In this document: piece after piece, positions 8,937 through 15,266 of the stretch
Layout: the number at the start of each line of letters is the position of its first letter
Numbering within the stretch: position 1 is the stretch's first letter
Position numbers and translations under genes: made by a program
Assembly (NCBI GenBank): GCA_009843525.1
Contig: VYDH01000018.1
Location: 62,001-126,000 of the forward strand
Direction of reading: 5' to 3'
Length of the DNA stretch: 64,000 nucleotides
Source: Acidimicrobiales bacterium
GTDB lineage: Bacteria > Actinomycetota > Acidimicrobiia > Acidimicrobiales > Poriferisodalaceae
The notes under the pieces: generated by a model
Database searches by the model: none
Seen by the model: the letters and a program-made list of their open reading frames with translations, nothing else
Told to the model about the DNA's origin: nothing

Positions 8937-8942
8937 AGCCTA
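8937..8942 (-). promoter_or_regulatory. Putative -10 box for leaderless AhpD-like gene
   Basis: TAGGCT on the minus strand, 6 bases before the ATG at 8930. Confidence 0.45.
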
Positions 8943-9029
8943 GAGAGCGGTCCAGGGAGCAGTCCGGCCAGTGAACGACCGAGGCAGCTTCTCCTACATT
9001 TGCGGGACCGACGAGAGGAATGCCTGCTC

Positions 9030-9599
9030 ATGCACCTGCCACGACCGACCACGCCACGACTCGAGCCGATACCGAAGGTGGCTGAGCGGGCCCGCGAAGC
9101 CATGGAGAGCTCGTTCGCCAATGCGGTCAACGTCATCGCGACGATCGCTCACAGCCGACCCATCTCCAAGGCGTTCGGCGAATACGCCATGGCGATCCTG
9201 TACAGAGGCGATCTGTCACGCCGTGACGTGGAGATCGCCGTGCTGCGCATGGGCTGGAACTGCCAATCCGTGTACGAGTTCGGCCAGCACACGCTGATCG
9301 CCCAAGCCGAGGGCATGACCGACGAGGAGATCTACCTCGTCACCCGGCCCATTCCCGAAGGCAACTGGACGCCGGCTGAGGCGGCGCTGCTGCAGGTGGT
9401 CGACGACCTGTACTCCGACGATTGCGTCCCCGATGCCACCTGGGACGAGGCGGTTTCGCACTTCAGCGAAGCCGAGATGGTGCACCTCATCGCTGCGTCG
9501 GGGTGCTACCGGATGGTCAGCGGCCTGCTCAACAGCACCGGTGTAGAGCGAGACGAAGGCGTGCCCGGCTGGCCCACGGCATCTTCGGTTTCTGGCTGA
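9030..9599 (+). CDS. Carboxymuconolactone decarboxylase family protein
   Basis: 189-residue AhpD-fold protein. It has E68 in RDVEIAVLR, then C78-QSVYE-FGQH with Y82, E83 and H87, the pattern of non-CxxC members of the family that resemble carboxymuconolactone decarboxylases. Only one cysteine of the pair is present, so thiol peroxidase activity like that of the neighbour is not expected. The ATG at 9030 follows GAGAGGAA by about ten bases; a much longer in-frame extension upstream runs antisense through the divergent gene and is rejected. Function unknown. Confidence 0.8.
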   Translation: MHLPRPTTPRLEPIPKVAERAREAMESSFANAVNVIATIAHSRPISKAFGEYAMAILYRGDLSRRDVEIAVLRMGWNCQSVYEFGQHTLIAQAEGMTDEEIYLVTRPIPEGNWTPAEAALLQVVDDLYSDDCVPDATWDEAVSHFSEAEMVHLIAASGCYRMVSGLLNSTGVERDEGVPGWPTASSVSG

Positions 9600-9666
9600 T
9601 CGTCTGACAGGAGCCCGATCCGCAACGTGTGGCGATAGCAGCGTGCTCGACGCCGAGTAGCCGCAA

Positions 9667-10212
9667 TCAGCTGCTCGCCGGCACCTCGTTGAGCAGGCCG
9701 GTGTCGACGTCGTAGATGAAGCCGCGGACTGCGGTGTCGTGCTCGATGAACGGTGAGGCTCGCAGCGTCGCGATGGCGGCGCGCACGTCGTCGGCGGGGT
9801 CCGCGAACGAACAGATGGGCCAGCTTGGCCGGGCACCCAGGCGCTGGCCGAGGACGTTGCTGAAAGCAGCTTCGTCGAGCCCGCACATGCCGCACTTCGT
9901 GTGATGTATGACCAATATCTCCCGGGTGCCGAGCAGCTGCTGTGAGATGCACAGCGAGCGCATGACGTCGTCGGTCATCACACCGCCTGCATTGCGGATG
10001 ACGTGGGCTTCGCCGACTGTCAAACCCAGCTCTGCCAGCGGGTCCATCCGGGCATCCATGCAGGTCACGATGGCCACCTGACGGCTGGGTGACGCCGCCA
10101 TGCCGGGCGTCTTGACGGCATCTGCTACCTGTCGGTTGTGCTCGATCAGGTCGTCTGCCGCGGGGTGGAACTCGGACGACTCCGGTTCGCTGGCTTCGCT
10201 GCCTTGGCCCAT
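9667..10212 (-). CDS. Beta-carbonic anhydrase
   Basis: Zinc enzyme that interconverts CO2 and bicarbonate, 181 residues. Zinc ligands C51, H104 and C107 and the D53/R55 dyad are visible in TCMDARMDP and HHTKCGM. The protein has no signal peptide and should be cytosolic. A GAGG lies 7 bases before the ATG. A perfect 16-bp palindrome and tRNA-Lys lie just upstream. Many small beta-type enzymes of this size are dimers or tetramers; the oligomer here is not predictable. Confidence 0.9.
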   Translation of the reverse strand: MGQGSEASEPESSEFHPAADDLIEHNRQVADAVKTPGMAASPSRQVAIVTCMDARMDPLAELGLTVGEAHVIRNAGGVMTDDVMRSLCISQQLLGTREILVIHHTKCGMCGLDEAAFSNVLGQRLGARPSWPICSFADPADDVRAAIATLRASPFIEHDTAVRGFIYDVDTGLLNEVPASS

Positions 10213-10235
10213 CAGACAACCTCATCAGTGCACAT

Positions 10236-10251
10236 GCCGGAGCGCTCCGGC
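10236..10251. terminator. Perfect 16-bp palindrome after tRNA-Lys, probable terminator hairpin
   Basis: GCCGGAGCGCTCCGGC is a perfect inverted repeat, flanked further out by CACA (10231-10234) and TGTG (10257-10260), which also pair. It lies 10 bases past the 3' end of tRNA-Lys and 24 bases before the carbonic anhydrase start. There is no T run. It could alternatively be an operator or leader hairpin for the carbonic anhydrase. Confidence 0.5.
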
Positions 10252-10261
10252 GAGCCTGTGG

Positions 10262-10335
10262 TACGCCCCCTGGGACTTGAACCCAGAACCTGCGGATTAA
10301 GAGTCCGTTGCTCTGCCAAATTGAGCTAGAGGCGC
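10262..10335 (-). tRNA. tRNA-Lys(CTT)
   Basis: Full cloverleaf on the minus strand. The acceptor is GCGCCTC/GGGGCGT with two wobble pairs, the D arm is GCTC/GAGC, the anticodon loop is CTCTTAA (anticodon CTT), and the T arm is CTGGG TTCAAGT CCCAG. CCA is not encoded. Confidence 0.95.
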
Positions 10336-10391
10336 ATGGTGCCCCGCAAGGCTAACGACACCTCCCGACACAAGCGGTCGGTGAGCGGCGG

Positions 10392-10466
10392 GCGGATCGA
10401 GGGGATTCGAACCCCCGGCCTCCAGTGCCACAAACTGGCGCTCTAACCAACTGAGCTACGACCCGC
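10392..10466 (-). tRNA. tRNA-His(GTG)
   Basis: Minus-strand cloverleaf with anticodon loop TTGTGGC (anticodon GTG) in stem CCAGT/ACTGG and T loop TTCGAAT. The eight-pair acceptor includes the histidine-specific extra G(-1) opposite C73, which confirms the identity. CCA is not encoded. It is followed on the same strand by tRNA-Lys after 56 bases, so the two may be co-transcribed. Confidence 0.95.
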
Positions 10467-10560
10467 ACGGGGTGGTCAAGGATGCCACGGGTGACGTGGC
10501 CTCGCTACCGGATTTCAGGTGTCTGGCACCTGTCTTCTGCCGGGAGCTGTGCCGACCGCG

Positions 10561-10566
10561 TACCGT
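10561..10566 (+). promoter_or_regulatory. Putative -10 box for the selenoprotein gene
   Basis: TACCGT, 6 bases before the GTG at 10573. An AGGAG sits too close to that GTG to act as a ribosome site, so a leaderless start is the better reading. Confidence 0.4.
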
Positions 10567-10572
10567 AGGAGC

Positions 10573-11592
10573 GTGAGCACTCAGACCGTCGCTGCCCGCC
10601 AGCCACCTGTTGAGTACATCCCGCGAATCACGGCCCAGTACATCGGCCTGGGTTATGGCGAGTACCGCTGGGTGCACAGCGAGACGCCGTCGCCGTGGAC
10701 ACCGCTGACCAAGCCGATCTCGGAGTGCCGCGTCGGACTCATCGCCACCGGCGGCGTCTATGCCGTGGGCCAGACGGCGTTCCATTACCGCGACGACACG
10801 ACGTACCGGGCCATCCCCACCGACGTGGACACGTCCGACCTGCGGGCGACACACTTCGCCTACGACCTGACCGATGCTCGCTCCGACATCAACTGCGTAT
10901 TCCCCATCGAGGCCCTGCGTGCCCTGCGAGACAGCGGCGAGATCGGCGAGCTGGGCCCGAACGCCTACACCCTGATGGGGGGCATCTACAGCACCCGGCG
11001 CGTTCGCGAGGAGCTGATCCCGGAGCTGGCCAAGCGCTGCGTGGCCGATGAGCTCGACGTGGTGCTGCTCGTGCCGGTGTGACCTGTCTGCCATCAGACC
11101 GGGGGTCTGATCGCGAGGTCCATTGAGGCCGAAGGAATCCCGACGCTGTCGATGTCGAGCGCACGCGACATCACCCGGGCGGCCTGGCCGCCTCGATCCG
11201 TCTATCTGGACTATCCGCTGGGCCACACCTCGGGCAAGCCGCACGAGCCGGAGCTCAACCAGCAGATCCTGCGCGACACGCTGGCCGCCTTCGAGAACTT
11301 GCGCGTGCCGGGTTCCATGGCGCACCTGCCGTACCGCTGGTCGGACTCGGACCGCTGGAAGGACCGGGTGTTCGCCCCGTCCACGAAGGCCGAGGAATTG
11401 CCCGAGTGCGCCGTGCCGACCGGAGACGGATCGGCCGAGGCGAGCGCCGAGCCAAGCGGTAACGGCGGTTACGAGGACGACCGTGTCGAGCGCCACCCGA
11501 CGCCGCAATACCAGTCTGAAGACGACGCAGCAGCGGCTCGCGCCAGCCACGACGGCGAAGAATGCCTCGTCTGCGCGGGCATCGACTACTGA
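10573..11592 (+). CDS. Selenoprotein of the glycine/sarcosine/betaine/D-proline reductase B family (in-frame UGA = Sec)
   Basis: The gene is read as 339 residues with selenocysteine at codon 170 (TGA at 11080-11082). The N-terminal half ends ...VVLLVPV, and the same frame continues directly after the TGA with PVCHQTGG and a conserved C-terminal half (GLIARSIEAEGIPTLSMSSA, then LDYPLGHTSGKP). UxxC followed by HQT is the redox motif expected for the reductase B family (GrdB/PrdB); homologues with Cys at the U position are common by general knowledge. A perfect 8-bp hairpin starts 10 bases after the TGA, as in bacterial SECIS elements. Partners GrdA/PrdA and the selA, selB, selC and selD genes are not in the window. 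The substrate is unknown. The GTG at 10573 is the likely start. Confidence 0.85.
11093..11111 (+). promoter_or_regulatory. Candidate bacterial SECIS element
   Basis: ATCAGACC and GGTCTGAT form a perfect 8-bp stem with loop GGG. The loop lies 19 to 21 bases after the UGA at 11080-11082, within the spacing known for bacterial SECIS elements, whose loops typically present unpaired G. The hairpin is inside the coding sequence, as expected for SelB-dependent recoding. Confidence 0.75.
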
Positions 11593-11643
11593 GTCGATCG
11601 ACCGGTCACTCGATCGAGCGTTGACTGAATTGTCGGGCCGCCG

Positions 11644-12594
11644 ATGACTGAAGCGTCCGACGGAGCCCCGGAGCGCCGCGCCTCGGTTGGCGCCAAGTCA
11701 CCCGGGAGCGGGGGCGACTACGACCCCGAAGCCGTGCCTGTGCGTGATGCGGCCACCGTGATGATCCTGTCCGACGAGAACGATCCCCATGTGCTGATGC
11801 TGAAGCGCAACTCCAGGTCGATCTTCGTGGGTGACATGTGGGTGTATCCTGGCGGCGCCGTCGATCCCGAAGATGCCACCCAGATCGCTGACGAGACGGT
11901 GTCGGGCCTGACCGATGACGATGCTTCGTTTCAGATCGGCATCGAGCGGGGCGGCATCGCCTTCTGGGTTGCAGCGCTGCGGGAGACCTTCGAGGAAGCG
12001 GGCATCCTGCTGGCCCATCACGACCACCCGGTCGGTGTGGACGATCCCCGGGACCTGCCCTCGGGCATCATCGATCTTTCGCCGCCGGATGTGGCCGAGC
12101 GGTTCTCGCAGTACCGGGACGAGGTCAATGCCGGCGAGCGCGACTTCATCGAGACGGTGCGCAGTGAAGACCTGCTGCTCGACGGCGACAACGTCTATTT
12201 CATCGGCCGCTGGGTGACACCGCTGGGTTCCCCTCGCCGCTACGACACGCGGTTCTTCCTCACCGCCATGCCTGACGGCCAAGTGCCGCTGCCCGATCAC
12301 GACGAGGCGGTCGAGCACCAGTGGGTTCGCCCTGCGGATGCCATCCGGCGCAACGAGACCGGCGACATGGTGATGATGACGCCGACGATCGGCATGCTGC
12401 ATCGACTCGCCAGATTCGGAACGGTGGCCGACGCGGTCGCTGCCGCCGGCAGGGGCACGCCTGACGACGACGAGCACGTGCGGATCCGTTACGACAACGA
12501 GGGGCCGCACCGGATCGCCTTCCCGGCTGACCCGGACTATCTGGAATCCGACGGCAGCACCGAGGTGGGCATCCTGCGCTGGCCGCTGGGCTAG
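11644..12594 (+). CDS. Nudix hydrolase with interrupted Nudix box (NUDT19-like)
   Basis: 316-residue Nudix protein. The glycine part YPGGAVDPED (68-77) is separated by about 30 residues from AALRETFEEAGIL (110-122), which carries the R-E..EE catalytic core. A split box of this kind is typical of NUDT19-like enzymes, several of which hydrolyse CoA or acyl-CoA diphosphates; that substrate is inference here. The first 30 residues are low-complexity. It lies 51 bases downstream of the selenoprotein on the same strand and could be co-transcribed. Confidence 0.8.
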   Translation: MTEASDGAPERRASVGAKSPGSGGDYDPEAVPVRDAATVMILSDENDPHVLMLKRNSRSIFVGDMWVYPGGAVDPEDATQIADETVSGLTDDDASFQIGIERGGIAFWVAALRETFEEAGILLAHHDHPVGVDDPRDLPSGIIDLSPPDVAERFSQYRDEVNAGERDFIETVRSEDLLLDGDNVYFIGRWVTPLGSPRRYDTRFFLTAMPDGQVPLPDHDEAVEHQWVRPADAIRRNETGDMVMMTPTIGMLHRLARFGTVADAVAAAGRGTPDDDEHVRIRYDNEGPHRIAFPADPDYLESDGSTEVGILRWPLG

Positions 12595-12611
12595 CGCGCC
12601 ATTCCGGTTAT

Positions 12612-12639
12612 CGGGCTCCGACAACCTGTGTCAGGCCCG
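12612..12639. terminator. Weak hairpin between convergent genes
   Basis: CGGGC (12612-12616) pairs with GCCCG (12635-12639), and inner GACA (12620-12623) pairs with TGTC (12629-12632). It lies between the convergent Nudix and cupin genes and could serve both directions. No T run follows. Confidence 0.35.
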
Positions 12640-12643
12640 TCTG

Positions 12644-13117
12644 TCAATTCGCGAGTTCGCGGTCCTGCTCGATGAAGGACTCGATGGTGTTCTCCGCCAG
12701 GACGCTGTGGTCGGCGTCGAGCACCTCGAACATGCGCCCGGCGGGTTCGTGCATGGAGAACAGCACCAGTGAGCCCTCGGGGCCGCCGCGCTCCATGTGG
12801 ACATCGCCGCCTGGGCCGCTGCAGTAGGTACCGGCCGGCCGGACATCGTGGTGCACTTCGTTGCCGTCGTCGTCGATGTCGATGACGTGATGCTCTCCCT
12901 CGAGCACCAGCGAGGTGGTCGTCGCCACGTGGCGGTGGAAGTGGCAGTAGGCATCCGGTGCCCAGCGAATCAGAAGGTCGAGCCGTCCGGCATCCTCCTG
13001 GTGGCCGAGCACTGCGATGTCGTAGTCGATCGGGTAGTCGAACCGCGGACTGCCCTCATAGTGGATCCACTGGAGTTCGTTAGTGTCGAAGCGGAAACCA
13101 AGATCCTTCTCGGTCAC
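12644..13117 (-). CDS. Cupin-domain protein (ChrR-like)
   Basis: 157-residue small beta-barrel protein. The metal-binding cupin motif is visible as H59, H61 and H63 in CHFHRHVATTTSLVLEGEH, with E74 nearby, and H107 in GGDVHMERGG in the second motif. It resembles ChrR-type or acetylacetone-dioxygenase-like cupins, but no catalytic role can be assigned. The start GTG follows GGGAG by about eight bases. No functional partner is adjacent. Confidence 0.75.
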   Translation of the reverse strand: MTEKDLGFRFDTNELQWIHYEGSPRFDYPIDYDIAVLGHQEDAGRLDLLIRWAPDAYCHFHRHVATTTSLVLEGEHHVIDIDDDGNEVHHDVRPAGTYCSGPGGDVHMERGGPEGSLVLFSMHEPAGRMFEVLDADHSVLAENTIESFIEQDRELAN

Positions 13118-13253
13118 GTTCGGTCTCCCTTCAGCGTCGAGGCCATCTGACGGCCGGTCTCAGAAATGTACCGAGCAGGCCATCGCCGTGCCGCTGATCC
13201 CTTGGACCAGCGCCGGATGGATGGCAGGATGGCTCAAGGTCTCCGTGGCCCAT

Positions 13254-13327
13254 GCCCCCGTGGCGCAACTGGACAGCGCAGCGGGCTTCTATCCCGCCGG
13301 TTGCAGGTTCGAGTCCTGCCGGGGGCG
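13254..13327 (+). tRNA. tRNA-Arg(TCT)
   Basis: Cloverleaf with a perfect acceptor GCCCCCG/CGGGGGC, D arm GCGC/GCGC, anticodon stem GCGGG/CCCGC with loop CTTCTAT (anticodon TCT), and T arm GCAGG TTCGAGT CCTGC. CCA is not encoded. Confidence 0.95.
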
Positions 13328-13368
13328 CATATCGGAGTTCCGTCCTGCAGTCAGTCGTGTCGGGGCCG

Positions 13369-14391
13369 TCACCGATTGCTGTAGGGCCGGAGCAGTCCAG
13401 TAGCGGCGGGTTGGGGCTTCCCTGATCGCTTGCGAGCCTTTCGTTCCTCTTTGAGGGCCTTCTTGTTGGTGAACGCCTTCTCTAGGCCGGTGCCTTCGAA
13501 CTCACCCGGTACTTCGCCAGTCGTGACGTAGAGGTACAGCGCCATCTTGAAGATGCCGACAATCGCCGACATGGCCACGATCACGGCAAGCAGCCATGCC
13601 ACGCCAATGCCTATGCCGATCACGAGCGCCACCGGGCTTCCCAACCCGGCGAGCACGATGAGGAATACGAGGAACAGACCTGGCAAGAGGAGGAGGAAGC
13701 CGATGAGCTCGAAGCCCACTTGCGCGATCAGGCTCTTGCCCCATGTCTTGCGGAATAGCGCGAATGAGCGCTTGCATGAAGCGATCGGGCCGGATTCTTC
13801 TACCACCAGCACCGGGACGACGAGGTAGGTGACGAGGTACCAAATCGACTCGAGCACAAGTGCCACGATTGCGGCCCCGAAGGCGGCGAACTGGCCGACT
13901 ACGGGAATGTGGCGGCCAGCCTGTTCCATGTGGCGGAAGAACCTCGGGAGCCGGTACAGCAACTCGAAGATGAATCCAACGAGCCCTGCGAGGATGGCCC
14001 ACGGCACGATGACGTGGAGCCGGGCTCTGGCAGCAGACATGCAGCCTTCGAAGGTCGGTGTTCTGCCCTCGAACCGCTCCCAGGCGCCATAGGTCAGCGC
14101 AGAGGTGAAGAAGATCGACGCGAAGGTGCACAGCAGAACGGCAACCAGGAGCCCGATCCACAGCAGGGGCTCGATCACCCACACCCCGGGATCGTCAACC
14201 GTATTGAAGCTGAGTCCGTCGGTAGCGATCCATACCGTTACCCATGTGGCGACGCCGATGATCAACGCGGCGGCCAGCGACAGTGCCGGGAAGGCCATGA
14301 GGAACCTGTCGCGTTTCAGAACTCCGTAGGAAGCCGAGGCCAAGTCTCTTGTTCGCCTCCACGTGCTCCTCAGCTCCCTGAAGATGGCCAT
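13369..14391 (-). CDS. Polytopic membrane protein, DUF6159-like
   Basis: 340-residue integral membrane protein with a short cytosolic start (AIFRELRSTWRRTRDLASAS) and about six hydrophobic spans, including LIIGVATWVTVWIA, LLWIGLLVAVLLC and VALVIGIGIGVAWLLAVIVA. The tail is highly charged (KKALKEERKARKRSGK). The domain pattern, with CKRSFALFRKTWG between spans, fits the DUF6159 family; function is unknown. The ATG at 14391 has no ribosome site but TAGGGT lies 7 bases upstream. It is divergent from folE. Confidence 0.75.
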   Translation of the reverse strand: MAIFRELRSTWRRTRDLASASYGVLKRDRFLMAFPALSLAAALIIGVATWVTVWIATDGLSFNTVDDPGVWVIEPLLWIGLLVAVLLCTFASIFFTSALTYGAWERFEGRTPTFEGCMSAARARLHVIVPWAILAGLVGFIFELLYRLPRFFRHMEQAGRHIPVVGQFAAFGAAIVALVLESIWYLVTYLVVPVLVVEESGPIASCKRSFALFRKTWGKSLIAQVGFELIGFLLLLPGLFLVFLIVLAGLGSPVALVIGIGIGVAWLLAVIVAMSAIVGIFKMALYLYVTTGEVPGEFEGTGLEKAFTNKKALKEERKARKRSGKPQPAATGLLRPYSNR

Positions 14392-14398
14392 AAAGCTG

Positions 14399-14404
14399 AC
14401 CCTA
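14399..14404 (-). promoter_or_regulatory. Putative -10 box for leaderless DUF6159 gene
   Basis: TAGGGT on the minus strand, 7 bases before the ATG at 14391. Confidence 0.45.
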
Positions 14405-14463
14405 ACAGTGACCCTCGGACGACCTGCGACGCAAATCACGATGGTGTCACCGGCGAACGCAGG

Positions 14464-14469
14464 TAGGTT
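14464..14469 (+). promoter_or_regulatory. Putative -10 box for leaderless folE
   Basis: TAGGTT, 6 bases before the ATG at 14476, with no Shine-Dalgarno between them. Confidence 0.5.
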
Positions 14470-14475
14470 CAGCGG

Positions 14476-15144
14476 ATGCCGCACGGCTCACTTTCTGACG
14501 CTGGCGATGCTCTGACCGGCCCCGATGCCGCAGAGCCGTCGTCGATTGCTGACACCAATGGCGCCGTCACCGATCAGCAGGTGGACACCGACCGCATCGA
14601 GAAGGCGGTGAGGGAGATCCTGCTGGCGATCGGCGAGGATCCTGACCGTGACGGGCTGCAGAAGACGCCCAAGCGAGTGGCCCGCATGTATGCCGAAGTG
14701 TTCGCCGGGCTGCAGGAGGACCCCGAGCACCACCTGAAAGTGCAGTTCGAGACCGGACATGACGAGATGGTCATGGTGCGGGACATCCCGTTCTATTCGA
14801 TGTGCGAGCACCACCTGATGCCGTTCGTGGGTCGGGCGCATGTCGCCTACATCCCCGGTGAGCGGGGCATGATCACCGGGTTGTCGAAACTGGCGCGACT
14901 GGTAGAGGCCTACGCCCGCCGTCCCCAGGTGCAGGAACGCCTCACCACCCAGGTCGCCGACAAGCTGATGGAGGTGCTCGAGCCCAGGGGCACCCTCGTG
15001 GTCGTGGAGGCCGAGCACCAGTGCATGTCGATGCGGGGGGTGCAGAAGCCCGGCTCGCTCACCATCACCTCGGCGGTGCGCGGCCAGTTCCGCAACACGG
15101 CTACCCGTGCGGAGGCGATGCACCTCATCGGCGTCGGCCGCTAG
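14476..15144 (+). CDS. folE: GTP cyclohydrolase I
   Basis: First step of tetrahydrofolate (and other pterin) synthesis: GTP to 7,8-dihydroneopterin triphosphate. The 222-residue protein has the zinc site in MCEHHLMP (C110, H113) and HQCMSMRG (C183), and the GTP-binding [21 protein letters not shown]. The first 38 residues are a variable tail. In many actinobacteria folE sits with ftsH or other folate genes; here it stands alone, with folC 17 kb away. The start is leaderless-type. Confidence 0.95.
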   Translation: MPHGSLSDAGDALTGPDAAEPSSIADTNGAVTDQQVDTDRIEKAVREILLAIGEDPDRDGLQKTPKRVARMYAEVFAGLQEDPEHHLKVQFETGHDEMVMVRDIPFYSMCEHHLMPFVGRAHVAYIPGERGMITGLSKLARLVEAYARRPQVQERLTTQVADKLMEVLEPRGTLVVVEAEHQCMSMRGVQKPGSLTITSAVRGQFRNTATRAEAMHLIGVGR

Positions 15145-15266
15145 CGATTCGCGGCTCGCCGTGCTGGTGGTGAACTGCGCGCCCGAGCGCTGCCGAGCAC
15201 AGCCTTGGTGGGTCACGCCGAGATGAGTCACGTCGACCCGAGCAGCACGCTGGCCTGGACGCGTTC

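Noticed and set aside
8658..9029. N-terminal extension of the second AhpD-fold protein by 124 residues.
   Set aside because: It runs antisense through the divergent gene and has no homology-like content; the domain begins after the ATG at 9030.
11080..11082. TGA read as the stop of a truncated gene or pseudogene.
   Set aside because: The same frame continues with conserved sequence for 170 codons, the codon falls at the redox position before a conserved Cys, and a hairpin follows at SECIS spacing.
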